DNA of 64,000 nt, taken from Euclidia mi (Eukaryota > Arthropoda > Insecta > Lepidoptera > Erebidae). The notes below the pieces were generated by a model, which was not told where the DNA came from, searched no databases, and saw only the letters and a program-made list of their open reading frames with translations. Within the stretch, counting starts at the first letter, position 1, and each line of letters begins with the position of its first letter. Positions 28,401-36,264 of this stretch are shown one piece after another. The stretch lies in assembly GCA_944739405.2 (NCBI GenBank), contig OX123182.2:41479598-41543597 (forward strand), written 5' to 3'. A program made the position numbers and the translations under genes.

Positions 28401-29373
28401 TACTTGTAGACTTAGTTATTGCCTCAAGTTCGTATCAATTATAAACTTTAGAGATTAAATTTTTATTAATTTTCTTTCAGATCGTATGCTGGGCACCATT
28501 CCTAAAACATTCTCCGCCGACACGCTAGACCTCAGCTCCGTCGACTCCATTTCCCTAGACGAGCACATCGAGATCAAAATCCCTGAGTCAAGAGCTCGAG
28601 AAAACAGAATAATGGCTCAGAACAATTTCGTCCATCACATCAACGAAAAATCTAGAAACCCAAGTCACACTCATCTGGCTGTTGAGAACGGTCAAGAGGA
28701 GTATAAGAATCATCCTCCATATAAGCATCATGAAAGTAAGGAGCATATGCATAGGAGTCATAGTCACGCTAGCATGAAGAGGGCGCATGGCCTGATGCCC
28801 AACGGTATCGGACCCGCGGGCAACGGTCATGAGCACAGGCACGATGAACACACTAAAATGAAGAAGTAAGTACATTTATCAATTACATTCCTATAATATG
28901 TGTGGGAGAGGTAGTGACAGTTGTTTTATATCAGCTATGATATAAAACAACTGTCACTACCTCTCCCATTTTGCTCTGAATATCCTGAGTTTTTTAAATT
29001 ATAGTAAATAGTGGGGTGCAGTCTCATTATGCACGCAAATACATATTGTATATAAACTGTTCCAACTCTATGATGAGCTATGTTTGTTTCTATTAAACGT
29101 CAACTAATTTCTTCTGAAGAAATATACCTAAGTACCTAAGTAGGTTGTCGTGGTTCTCTGTTTACAAATATTATTTAAATTATAATCAATAACATCTCAA
29201 TAAACTCTCAACTCAGACTAAATGTGTGCTCGGTAGTGCAGCCAAGTTCAATGTATAAAATTTAATAACCTACATTTTTCTGCAGATCGCCAAGCGACAA
29301 CCACATCAGCAAATCGGCTACTAACCCTGTGATCCCCATCCTGGTGACGTCACCGGAGGCGGAGCCGGCCTGA
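10346..29373 (+). CDS. Irk: Kir gene A: inward-rectifier potassium channel, multi-exon
   Basis: Integral membrane potassium channel subunit of the Kir family, which assembles as tetramers and sets resting potential and epithelial potassium flow. Exons are 10346-10443, 17041-17485, then 18097-18276 or 18501-18680, 19892-20081, 22565-22689, 27408-27513, 28481-28865 and 29286-29373. All introns are GT-AG and all phases match, giving 538 residues. Residues 1-80 are a basic cytoplasmic N-terminus, M1 lies near 82-106, the selectivity filter TIGYG is at 148-152 and M2 near 163-186. The conserved Kir cytoplasmic domain (RKSH, FIWPMTIVHKI, STG..QARSS, DTPLCSAK) runs to about residue 375 and a Ser/His-rich tail follows. 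Which of the Drosophila genes Irk1, Irk2 or Irk3 is the ortholog cannot be settled here. The gene is convergent with Kir gene B. Confidence 0.93.
12262..12468 (+). mobile_element. Non-autonomous Helitron-like element, copy 1
   Basis: Begins A|TCTGTATATATAAAATCC and ends near GAAGCCGCTGGCGTCCTCTCG|T. The 5' TC after an A, a GC-rich mini-hairpin (GCC...GGC) close to the end and a near-CTRR terminus before a T fit Helitron ends. Sister copies lie at 49357-49564 (-), 62129-62344 (-) and 56699-56876 (+). It has no coding capacity. Confidence 0.65.
13212..13311. repeat. Palindromic element of about 100 bp
   Basis: The inner arms are 13236-13257 and 13267-13288 (22 bp, one mismatch, GACTAAAATATTTCC side). 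The outer arms TGACCTGGA and TCCAGGTTA extend the palindrome. It looks like a small foldback MITE in intron 1 of Kir gene A. Confidence 0.55.
14271..14382 (+). mobile_element. SINE family 1, 3' fragment
   Basis: Contains only the 3' body of SINE family 1: AGGCTCGCCCC, GTGTAATATTACAC, CCCCTTCGGGGATACAGGC and GTGAGTCTAT. The tRNA-like head is missing, as in a 5'-truncated retroposed copy. Confidence 0.75.
17041..17485 (+). CDS. Irk: Kir gene A exon 2: N-terminal basic region, M1, pore, M2
   Basis: Follows a TTTGTTTACAG acceptor and ends ATG|GTAAGA in phase 0. It encodes residues 34-181: an Arg-rich N-terminus, the slide/M1 segment (TLVDAQWRWTLL then FILSWLLFALIWWL), a 30-residue extracellular turret with two Cys, the pore helix, TIGYGSR, and M2 up to IQAFM. 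The filter and flanking Glu/Arg match Kir channels. The pore-lining position that is Asp172 in vertebrate Kir2.1 is Gln178 here. Local GC content is far above that of the flanking introns. Confidence 0.95.
18097..18276 (+). CDS. Irk: Kir gene A exon 3a (alternative exon)
   Basis: A 180-nt, 60-codon exon in phase 0 at both ends. Acceptor is TTTTAG|GTGGGA and donor AAG|GTATAT. It encodes the end of M2 and the start of the cytoplasmic domain: VGIVFAKM, the basic RPKKR cluster, VICLRDG, FRVGDMRKSH and EAHIRAQLI. In Kir channels these Lys/Arg residues contact PIP2, the lipid needed for opening. It is about 70% identical (42 of 60) to exon 3b 224 nt downstream and is closer than 3b to the matching part of gene B. 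Confidence 0.92.
18501..18680 (+). CDS. Irk: Kir gene A exon 3b (alternative exon)
   Basis: A second 180-nt, phase 0-0 exon coding the same 60-residue channel segment as exon 3a (VGLIFAKL, RAKKR, VICLRDG, FRVGDIRKSH, EAHVRAQII). Acceptor is TTCGTAG|GTGGGT and donor AAG|GTATAT. Frame is fully open and substitutions are mostly conservative (Ile/Leu/Val, Arg/Lys), the pattern of selected protein and not of a decaying duplicate. A channel with both copies would carry the segment twice, so alternative use is the simplest reading. Confidence 0.9.
19892..20081 (+). CDS. Irk: Kir gene A exon 4: cytoplasmic domain
   Basis: Acceptor AATATAG, then residues ITREGEVLPFYQREL to FEIVVML, ending in phase 1 at G|GTAAGT. 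It encodes the Kir immunoglobulin-like cytoplasmic beta-sandwich (FIWPMTIVHKI, SPLYNLS). It aligns residue by residue with the central part of gene B (KEGEVLSHYQTELEL). Confidence 0.93.
20082..22564 (+). other. Intron 4 of Kir gene A, no exon seen
   Basis: About 2.5 kb between exons 4 and 5. The two short overlapping open frames near 20.7-21.2 kb lie on opposite strands of the same DNA and have no splice-site or family support. Confidence 0.6.
22565..22689 (+). CDS. Irk: Kir gene A exon 5: cytoplasmic domain
   Basis: Acceptor GTTTACAG; the split Glu codon is completed by AG. It encodes GVIESTGMTTQARSSFLPSE to KDTGEYE and ends in phase 0 at GAG|GTATGT. The TGMTTQARSS and EILWGHRF motifs are conserved across Kir channels. 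Confidence 0.94.
23259..23316. repeat. Perfect hairpin, 28-bp arms, 2-nt spacer
   Basis: AACGTCATTTGTACG at 23259 begins a 28-base arm that is exactly inverted at 23289-23316, separated by AA. It sits in intron 5 of Kir gene A. A perfect palindrome of this size suggests a young foldback insertion or a small hairpin-RNA source. Confidence 0.85.
23322..23357. repeat. Perfect hairpin, 16-bp arms, CATT loop
   Basis: AACTCTACTACTCTAT at 23322-23337 and its exact inverse at 23342-23357 surround a 4-base loop. It lies 5 bp after the larger perfect hairpin at 23259-23316. Confidence 0.8.
23489..23527. repeat. Hairpin, 19-bp arms with one mismatch
   Basis: TTAAGTACTAAAGATCAAC pairs with 23509-23527 around a single base, with one mismatch. 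It directly abuts the palindromic MITE that starts at 23527. Confidence 0.7.
23527..23663 (+). mobile_element. MITE family with ACGGCCATTTTCAATATTCG ends, full copy
   Basis: A 137-bp palindromic element beginning ACGGCCATTTTCAATATTCG and ending TATTGAATTCCGT, with ATTCGTGTTTGACA inside the arm. Related copies are a single arm at 48314-48375 and a copy at 58267-58371 whose other end is at 60906-60942 because a LINE was inserted between. It is non-coding; superfamily unknown. Confidence 0.7.
27408..27513 (+). CDS. Irk: Kir gene A exon 6: end of the conserved core
   Basis: Acceptor TCTTCAG, then VDYTKFNNTYEVDTPLCSAK, the last motif shared with gene B, followed by QLDELRATVSTSQKL. The donor is TTAG|GTAACT in phase 1, which joins to exon 7 (G+AT giving Asp). 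If the donor is not used the frame stays open to a TAA at 27615-27617, adding a basic tail of about 35 residues; see the separate entry. Confidence 0.9.
27514..27617 (+). CDS. Irk: Alternative short C-terminus of Kir gene A by intron retention
   Basis: Without splicing at 27513 the frame continues in the intron for about 34 codons, rich in Arg, Lys, Ser and Pro (ending RNRTGIRRK), and stops at 27617. A polyadenylation hexamer AATAAA overlaps the stop (27613-27618) and another lies at 27990-27995, so a short transcript ending here is possible. Gene B has the same arrangement at the homologous intron. No transcript evidence was available. Confidence 0.4.
28481..28865 (+). CDS. Irk: Kir gene A exon 7: Ser/His-rich C-terminal tail
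   Basis: Acceptor TTTCTTTCAG; the frame enters through the split Asp codon, then RMLGTIPKTFSADTLDLSS. Residues 383-509 are outside the conserved Kir fold. They include SVDSISLDEHIEIKIPES and a strongly His-rich stretch (HESKEHMHRSHSHAS, HEHRHDEH). The donor is AA|GTAAGT in phase 2. If unspliced, the frame meets a TAA directly inside the donor. The His cluster could bind metal or sense pH, which is inference only. Confidence 0.85.
28903..28968. repeat. Perfect 31-bp-arm hairpin in intron 7 of Kir gene A
   Basis: TGGGAGAGGTAGTGACAGTT begins a 31-base arm (28903-28933) exactly inverted at 28938-28968 around the loop GCTA. It lies 37 bp after the exon 7 donor, within a 420-nt intron. It could be a pre-miRNA-like hairpin or a very small foldback element; both arms are identical, which implies recent origin. 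Confidence 0.9.
29286..29373 (+). CDS. Irk: Kir gene A exon 8: annotated stop
   Basis: Acceptor TTTTTCTGCAG; the split Lys codon (AA+A) continues SPSDNHISKSATNPVIPILV to SPEAEPA and TGA at 29371-29373. The exon is GC-rich and in frame with exon 7. The same frame stays open after the TGA; see the next entry. Confidence 0.85.
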
Positions 29374-29496
29374 CCCCCGCTGCGCGAACACAACCCGCGA
29401 GTTGTTCCCAACGACCGGCACAAGCGAACACACGTCACGTTCTCCACGCGAGATGACAACATCGAAAACATCTACGCTACAATAGATGACCAGTAA
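29374..29496 (+). CDS. Irk: In-frame extension after the Kir gene A stop (possible readthrough)
   Basis: Directly after the TGA the same frame runs 40 codons without a stop to TAA at 29494-29496 (start PPLREHNPRVV, end NIENIYATIDDQ). The DNA here is GC-rich like the coding exon and turns AT-rich right after the TAA, so composition suggests that coding sequence extends to 29496. The stop context is TGA followed by C, a weak terminator in animals. Options are programmed readthrough, a recent CGA-to-TGA mutation shortening the protein, or a sequencing error. Confidence 0.45.
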   Translation, partial: PPLREHNPRVVPNDRHKRTHVTFSTRDDNIENIYATIDDQ

Positions 29497-31216
29497 AAAT
29501 ATTAAGGCACTACTTACTACATTAATTAAGTTATATCAGAAATTGTGTATTCAACGTACATATTATATGTATATAGTATATTATTTATATAGTCTCATAA
29601 GCAAGCTAATTCTATAGACCTATAACGTATCCAGTATGTCCTTTAACCATTTCTAAAGGCTAGAATCTATTTATTTATAAAACGATATTTAGTGATACAC
29701 CAAATTCAAAACATCTTTAGCCAAATATCACGCTTTTAATACATCGTATATGGTGATTTACTGTTTTCTTTGCCAAAAAAACGCTTTTTCCATATCAAGT
29801 ACAATATAGAATGTACATTTCAATTAAGTAGTAAATTTCAATATGTCATACTTACCCAGGCTAGTTTATTTTACCAGTTTTTGTGCTTCTAATATCTAAA
29901 GTATTTATAGCTTTTGATACTTATTCTTATATCAAAATTATATACAAAGCTAGCTAGTATTAAGCGTAATTTCCTTGTAAGCTTTATAAGCGTCTCCAGT
30001 GCCTTTTTGTAAGTAAGAGGGGTTTTTCTATTTTGTACTTCATCTATTAATGTGACATCGATGTACCAGATGGGGTTGTATTTAGACCAAGTATTTATTT
30101 AGTTAATTTTAGCGACTGTAGTAGCGGAGACGACAAGCTTAAGCTCGCAACCATTAGGAAACATTGTTGGCACCATGTTACACCATTTAGACCTTTACGA
30201 ACTTTGGCACAAAACATCGTGAATTATCTTTTGGCTATATGAACTATTGACAATTCTGAAAATTGTACTCAGAGAACTGTTTCAAATATCATATAAAGTT
30301 CTTGTGTAATATTTTCGGAGAAATTTCCGACTATAAATGTGCACTGACGTAATATAGACATCGTGGATTTCTGCAAATAATCTAATATCATTGTAAAACG
30401 ACAATGGTATTACACTATGTATTTGTGGTCGCAATGCATTTCTATCTTTTCCAGTGCAATTTAGTAAAACAGAGTAAAATATGGCCAAGGTTGGAATTCA
30501 CGATATTCATGTTCTAGAATGTATGCGGATATAAATAAAGTAACATGTTTCGTAAAAATGTTTCCCAGTCGATACGAAGCTTTGTAGTTAATAAATGACA
30601 TGGAGCTTTAAAATCTTAGGAGTCGTGTCTTCGCGTTTGTGTGTAAGATTACGAAACCGTAGGAGTTATAATTGTATACTTTTTCTATCGACAGTCAAAC
30701 TAGAGATGGAATGAGGTTTTAATCTAAGAAGTATTTATATTTCCAAGTGGAATACGAATTTAATTCAAAATTAAAACGGCCCCTGTACGCTTGTATGAAA
30801 ATGCCCATTGAATTTAAATTCCAAAGAAACTGTACTTAAAGAGCTAAATGCAATGCTTTCGGATTAAATCCAAAACTATTTAATAGTGCAAAAGTAACTA
30901 TTGTAAGTATCGAGGTATCTACGTAATGAGTTGTGGTGTATAAAAAGCTTACTCAACGCTTTTTGTATTGAATATCGTACAAAGTACTTTAATATAATAA
31001 TTGTATACAACGTACAATTTACAGTGTGATATAATATTACGATACTTAAATTATTCGGACGAAAGTACTTAGAACTTGGCGGGCACGCTACCGTACACGC
31101 CACTACGCTATGGACACAGTTCCCTCATGTCATTAGGCTATATATTTATAATAATATGTAAAATGTAAGTATTAGTTTTAATACTAATGCTTTGCAATAT
31201 GTACAGATTATAATGT
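29497..31216 (+). other. Presumed 3' UTR of Kir gene A and intergenic spacer
   Basis: AT-rich, no coding exon recognised. AATAAA hexamers at 30534-30539 and near 30589 are candidate polyadenylation signals for Kir gene A. The DNA transposon starts right after this stretch, at the TAAT duplication 31217-31220. Confidence 0.45.
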
Positions 31217-31220
31217 TAAT

Positions 31221-31248
31221 GGGTGATTCTATGAGTTCGTGCAAATCG
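31221..31248 (+). repeat. Left terminal inverted repeat of the transposon
   Basis: 28 bp starting GGGTGATTCTATGAG and ending GCAAATCG. It matches the inverse of 36237-36264 at 27 of 28 positions. It is directly preceded by TAAT. Confidence 0.92.
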
Positions 31249-31679
31249 AAGGAAAAACAGAGAATTTTTTAGATTATAAAAGTGGGGTACTAGGATCAAA
31301 ATATTCGAGAAGTTATGCAATTTCACCATTTTTTTATAAATTGCATCCATAAGTTTAGGAGTAACAGGCTTTCGAAATTTTACTCGGAGGATGGCAATGA
31401 CCAATCATCTGATGGTGATGATTATGGAGTAGAGGGTAGTGATTGAAGCCTACTGGTAAAGATCAATGGTTAATGAAATAAAAAACAATTAAAAAATAGC
31501 ATTTCAGGTATTTATTTCGATCAATTTAAAAATAATCAGTATTAAGTCACACGGTAAGATCTTTCAGTCATAATTAGTTCACTTATAGATATCTACCTTT
31601 GGCCGTAAAAAATTACTTTATCTATAAATCAAAACAAATCACCTTTTATAGACATTAGTATTTTGCTTGTAATTTTAAA

Positions 31680-31843
31680 GGATCACTCTCACTAATCCCA
31701 CCAGCAATTAGTTCCATGGAACTAGTGAGACTTTTTTTTCTCAGTAGTTCCATGAACTTAATAACTACGATGGAACTACTGAGAAAAAAAAGTCTCACTA
31801 GTTCCATGGAACTAATTGCTGGTGGAACTAGTGAGAATGATCC
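31680..31843. mobile_element. Palindromic MITE nested in the transposon, 8-bp target duplication
   Basis: A 164-bp foldback element starting GGATCACTCTCACTA and ending TAGTGAGAATGATCC, with arms of about 74 bp differing at only three positions. It is flanked by perfect 8-bp repeats ATTTTAAA (31672-31679 and 31844-31851). Eight-base duplications occur in hAT, P and Merlin superfamilies. It lies between the transposon's left end and the 3' end of its ORF, so it is a later insertion. Confidence 0.9.
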
Positions 31844-32124
31844 ATTTTAAAGAGCGACAATTTAAAAACTTAATATAAACAATAAAAATAATACTGTGAT
31901 CGATAAGACCATGAATATGTGTTATAAAAACAATTTTCTTAAACATTTATTGGCATCTTTGGGCAATATTTTTATAGAAAACAATACTTATTTGGCTTAC
32001 AATAGGATAAAATATAATAATTACTGCCTACTTGACTAAAAAATAAAACAGAAAACATAACACTGTCCTCTCAACAAAGAAACATAAAAATCACAAAAAA
32101 AATGTTTAATGCTAAGTCTGATAT

Positions 32125-34776
32125 TTAAAAAATTCTAAGATCATCGTCATCTGAGGAAGGTACATTTTCTTTCTCCTCTATATTGGATGACGATGATGTA
32201 ACAAATTTCTCAAAATCTGATTGATAGTTAGAGTTTTTATTAGTTGATCCAGAATATCCATAAAAAGCAGTGTTCGACCAGTCTAAGCGAATATCAGAAA
32301 GTATCGTCACCTTCGGCGATCGTGGAGATTTTTTTATTGGTTCAGAAACTGAACCAGTATTTAATAATTCTGAATCATCGTGTTGACGAAAAGTTTTGCC
32401 AGACGAACTTTGAAAAGTATACATATCAAATTTTATGGGGGAATTCGTCATTTCATCAATTAATTCGGGTGTAGTATTCGTGTCAAGAAATTCATGCAAC
32501 AGGTGTTCTTGTTGTACAGCGCTTTCTTCGGGGACATCCATGTATCCCAAATGGTAGCCATGGTTACATTCAGTACCATTGGGACAAAAGAAACAACTTA
32601 ATTTGCGAAACGTCATTCTTTGACATCTGGTAGACCACAAAACTTGGTGCACTGACATAGTGCCTTTAAATGTGTTAGTTTTGTTTGGGACTTTTCTCTC
32701 TTCTATATCTTTTTTAGTAACTATACGCATTTCTATGTTTTTAATCTTTTCTTTCATGAGTCTCCAAAATTCTTCTAATGAACCGACATCTCTTCCGAAA
32801 CGTACACAGCTGTCTGCAGTTCGCTTCACAACAGCGCCAATCCCGTCCGGTGCTCCTTTTCCATGGCCGCTTTCAAGATAATTCCAAGTAACTGCGTTCA
32901 AGTCTGGATATTGGTTCTGAAGTTGGCTGATTACGTAAAAAATTTTCCGGTTACGGTACTGACTTGATGGGCTATCAGTGACAAAATGCAATGTGTCAAC
33001 ATGAGTAATGCTTTTGATATATTCTATTAGCGGTATTATGTGTGCCCATACAGACTCTGCATCGTGTCTCGTGCATTCACTCATTGTGCACATACTGTAC
33101 GTTTTGGACGTTCCTGTTTCGGGATCTAGCAGATAAGCCACGGAAGTATGTAAGCTGATCTGTTCGGGACTGTTACCGAAGTGACGACCTTGCACTTCTT
33201 CATGAAATTTAGTAATATAATTTTCCGAAAAGTCCATGTGGATAACAACTTCCTTGGGAGCTAAAGATTTTTTTAAATCAGTGATATTTTTATATTGTTG
33301 TACTATATTCAAACAATGTTTGAAATAGCTAGGAAGAGAATCTTCAAGTTTTTTTATTAATGTTAAAGGCAAATCACGCATTTCAATTTTGGTTGTCTTC
33401 TTTGATGTTTTTTCTTCTTCTTTTACAGTATATTTTTCAATTTTCCTACCCCATTGATAATATTTTATAGGTTTGTCATTTCGGAATTCTCCATAATCAA
33501 TCACATTTTTATTACACTTATTACAGGTTCTGTTAAGGCATTCCTCTCTTCGAACATCGCAGCAAAGACTTTCCAGTAGTGCAGATCCGTTTGACTTCTT
33601 AATAATTTTGTTTGTGTTAAGAGCTTTAACTATTAAGTCCATATTGACATGTAATACACACAAACATGTATTTCTGTCAGATTCTTTTGGATATACTACC
33701 CAAAATGGACGATATTTGCAAAATGTTGAGTATCCAACCTGATAATTATGCGTTTTATTAAATTTCTTATGAAGATTGATCATGGTATCTATTAAATAGC
33801 GTTTTTGTTTAGCTATTCCATTGCGTCTTATGTATTCTTTTTTATCAGCAGCAATCCTAGTGTTAACGTCATCTTCAAAAAAATGTTCAACATCTTGGCC
33901 TAAAGTGTCTTCTTTCTTCTTATTTTCTTTTTTTTTATCTCGTACTGTAAATGGTGTCGTTTCAGTTAACACTTTATGCTTTTTGAAATTTTCTTTGTTT
34001 TTTACAATCACATCAGTAAATTCATGCTTCCGTTTCTTTGATAATGTTTTGAACCCTTCTTTTAATTGTCTTGTAATGATTTCTCCAAAAAGTAATTTCT
34101 TTTTCACTTCTTCTTTTTTGTTTTCATCTATATTCTGAATCAAACTTTCTACTTTCTGTTCAGTTGATGGGTTTTCTATTTTTAGTTTATTTTGGCTTTT
34201 GATTGTTCTGTTCAATACTTTTTTAATCGCAAGTAATTCTCTATTTTTGCTTTCAATTTCTTTTTTGAGTATGCCAATTTCTTTTGCATGCATGTAACGG
34301 TATCGTCTAAGAAATCTTTTTGTTTTAACACAAAACTCACAGTTATTTTTCTTGTCATCGTTTTCGTTTTTAGACATTGCTTCTTTATTTTCTTTGCTAG
34401 GCATAGATGATGACGGCCCCTCTAACGGATCAACTTCATTTGCTCGTTCTTGAGCTATACCTTCTTCATCACTGTTAGGAGAAGAGTTATCAATTAGCAT
34501 TTGCGCTACAATTTTTTCCTTTTTCTTTTTTTCTATGTAGCGTCGACGATTCTCTCTCCACTTTTTTCTTTGGTTTCTTTGTTGCCTTGGTGTCATATCT
34601 TTAATAGTTTTTAGTTTGTTTTGTTCTTTGCGTTTTAAATATCTCATTTTTTCTTTTTCTTTCTGAATAGAATATTTTTCTGGGTCATTTTTAATTTCTT
34701 CATACTTAGCTCTCTTATGGAGTCTTGCTTGTGCTAATTTTTCTTCTCGGGTTTTCTTAGTTTTTACTTTTGCCAT
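32125..34776 (-). CDS. Transposase-like protein of the DNA transposon, 883 aa, intact
   Basis: Single-exon ORF beginning with ATG at 34776, spanning half of the TIR-bounded element, so most likely its transposase. Residues 1-90 are extremely Lys/Arg-rich, a likely DNA-binding or nuclear-import region; 170-210 could form a coiled coil. A Cys-rich patch (CNRTCNKCNK type) lies near 415. Candidate catalytic acids are Asp515 (HMDFSENY), Asp601 (HFVTDSPSSQYRN) and Glu635 (LESGHGKGAPDG), spaced 86 and 34 residues, like a DDE nuclease. A second Cys/His cluster (CFFCPNGTECNHGYH) follows near 730, then an acidic, Ser-rich C-terminus. The lack of stops or frameshifts suggests recent activity. I do not recognise the exact family; Sola-like is a guess from the 4-bp duplication. 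Confidence 0.85.
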   Translation of the reverse strand: MAKVKTKKTREEKLAQARLHKRAKYEEIKNDPEKYSIQKEKEKMRYLKRKEQNKLKTIKDMTPRQQRNQRKKWRENRRRYIEKKKKEKIVAQMLIDNSSPNSDEEGIAQERANEVDPLEGPSSSMPSKENKEAMSKNENDDKKNNCEFCVKTKRFLRRYRYMHAKEIGILKKEIESKNRELLAIKKVLNRTIKSQNKLKIENPSTEQKVESLIQNIDENKKEEVKKKLLFGEIITRQLKEGFKTLSKKRKHEFTDVIVKNKENFKKHKVLTETTPFTVRDKKKENKKKEDTLGQDVEHFFEDDVNTRIAADKKEYIRRNGIAKQKRYLIDTMINLHKKFNKTHNYQVGYSTFCKYRPFWVVYPKESDRNTCLCVLHVNMDLIVKALNTNKIIKKSNGSALLESLCCDVRREECLNRTCNKCNKNVIDYGEFRNDKPIKYYQWGRKIEKYTVKEEEKTSKKTTKIEMRDLPLTLIKKLEDSLPSYFKHCLNIVQQYKNITDLKKSLAPKEVVIHMDFSENYITKFHEEVQGRHFGNSPEQISLHTSVAYLLDPETGTSKTYSMCTMSECTRHDAESVWAHIIPLIEYIKSITHVDTLHFVTDSPSSQYRNRKIFYVISQLQNQYPDLNAVTWNYLESGHGKGAPDGIGAVVKRTADSCVRFGRDVGSLEEFWRLMKEKIKNIEMRIVTKKDIEERKVPNKTNTFKGTMSVHQVLWSTRCQRMTFRKLSCFFCPNGTECNHGYHLGYMDVPEESAVQQEHLLHEFLDTNTTPELIDEMTNSPIKFDMYTFQSSSGKTFRQHDDSELLNTGSVSEPIKKSPRSPKVTILSDIRLDWSNTAFYGYSGSTNKNSNYQSDFEKFVTSSSSNIEEKENVPSSDDDDLRIF

Positions 34777-34989
34777 TTCAGTAGTTACCTGTAAGTTTAT
34801 TACTTTTGTTATTTCTGCTGTGATAACCGAAATTTCTATTTAGTTGATAGACGTTCAAAATGCGAGGGAGAGTAAGTGTATTCTAATGTAAATAAAACCC
34901 AGCTGGAACGCGCAAGCGTTTGTCGTTATTTTGATCATCAATTAATCATAATCATGATAATTATCCAATTTAATTTAGACCGAAAACCG

Positions 34990-35258
34990 ACTGCCTCGTT
35001 GGTCTCGCGGCATAAATGTGCGCGTGGGATTGGGAGGTCTCGGGTTCGATTCCTGGGTCGGGCAGTGTTATTGGGTTTTTCCGTTAGGAAATTCTCACTA
35101 GCAACACGGCGTCTGGTAATGTGCCCGGTACTGCAATAGGCCCGCCCCCTATTATGTGGGACCTAAAAATTTATGGCGAAATGTGGGTGTAATATTACAC
35201 CTTTGCCTATGCCTTCGGGGATATACGCGTGAGTCTATAAATAAAAAATAAAATAAAA
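34990..35258 (+). mobile_element. SINE family 1, full length, nested in the transposon
   Basis: tRNA-like head (ACTGCCTCGTTGGTCTCGCG), B box GGTTCGATTCC, body with GTGTAATATTACAC and tail GCGTGAGTCTATAAATAAAA. Perfect 8-bp direct repeats GAAAACCG flank it (34982-34989 and 35259-35266). It lies between the transposase start codon and the right end of the element. Confidence 0.92.
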
Positions 35259-35484
35259 GAAAACCGTATCACAAGTACAGTTTATAGAACTGTGCGACCA
35301 AATATGCGTCTTGTTACCAATACTGATGATCTTTGGTGTAATTAAATTAGATAATGAATATCCTAGCATGGAAATGCATTAAAATAATGATAATATTATG
35401 AATGATATATGATGATGATCAATACATATTATAAAACAAAATTAAAACACGTGTAGTTTAATCATCACCCTCAATTCGTGATCA

Positions 35485-35512
35485 TTACCATCAGTTTAAA
35501 AACTGATGGTAA
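35485..35512. repeat. Subterminal palindrome of the transposon
   Basis: TTACCATCAGTTT at 35485-35497 is exactly inverted at 35500-35512. The surrounding sequence has a word GGGTAGTGA/TCACCCTCA in opposing orientation (35464-35473 and 35515-35524). The word recurs near the left end (31433) and the right end (36071, as AGGTAGTGAC). Confidence 0.7.
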
Positions 35513-36236
35513 ATGAAGGTAATGACACTGAGGGTAGTGACCTTCTGCAACATTTTTATTTTTAACCACGTAATTTGCAAACTATTCATTTTAAAACACA
35601 TAACTAGAATACTCAGACCCTATAAGCGTTATGTTAAAAAAGAATATAAACATTTGAACTCATCTCTTACCTTGTAACTTAACTGACGGTATAGATGATG
35701 ATTCTGTGACAAATAATCTCTTTCACGACAAAATAACGGTTATTTTTCTAACGCCAACGCGCAGCCGCCCATCTTCAAGTCTCTTAGTCGACTGAAAGGC
35801 GCACGAACGCGAGGCGCGGGGAGGCACTGAGTTAGGCTGTACACACACAGGACATTTTATCAATTCAATTTTTGCTGAAGGTAAGGACCAACTTCCCGTG
35901 ACAAAAGTTTAATTTTTTTTTTTTTACGCAACTAACATGTCTGTATTTGTGAAAATTTTTATAAAGTTTTCTCATAATGTATATTAATATTATATAATAT
36001 TATCAAGTTCGTGAAATATCAACTTCACCATCATATCGGAAGCGAAAGTTGAAAACATGTGATTGGGACACTGAAGGTAGTGACATTTTGACCTGTTTAT
36101 GTTTGTTTTTCATTATTAATTTGTAAAAATACTGGTTTACTTTAAATGCAAATTCTAGCTCCATACCTAATGCTTTATTTGGTCTAAAAAATATATGTAA
36201 GATGTCAATACTTTTTTTTCTACCATCCCGGACACC

Positions 36237-36264
36237 CGATTTGCACGAACTCAGAGAATCACCC
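36237..36264 (-). repeat. Right terminal inverted repeat of the transposon
   Basis: 28 bp starting CGATTTGCACGAACTC and ending GAATCACCC, the inverse of 31221-31248 with one mismatch. It is directly followed by TAAT. Confidence 0.92.

Noticed and set aside
28588..29471. Open frames on the - strand opposite Kir exons 7 and 8
   Set aside because: Antisense shadows of GC-rich coding exons.
32244..34138. Short + strand frames over the transposase
   Set aside because: Antisense shadows of the 883-codon ORF.
34990..35060. tRNA gene
   Set aside because: The tRNA-like heads at 3949, 34990, 50378, 62901 and 63672 are parts of SINEs; they do not fold as complete tRNAs and are followed by SINE bodies.
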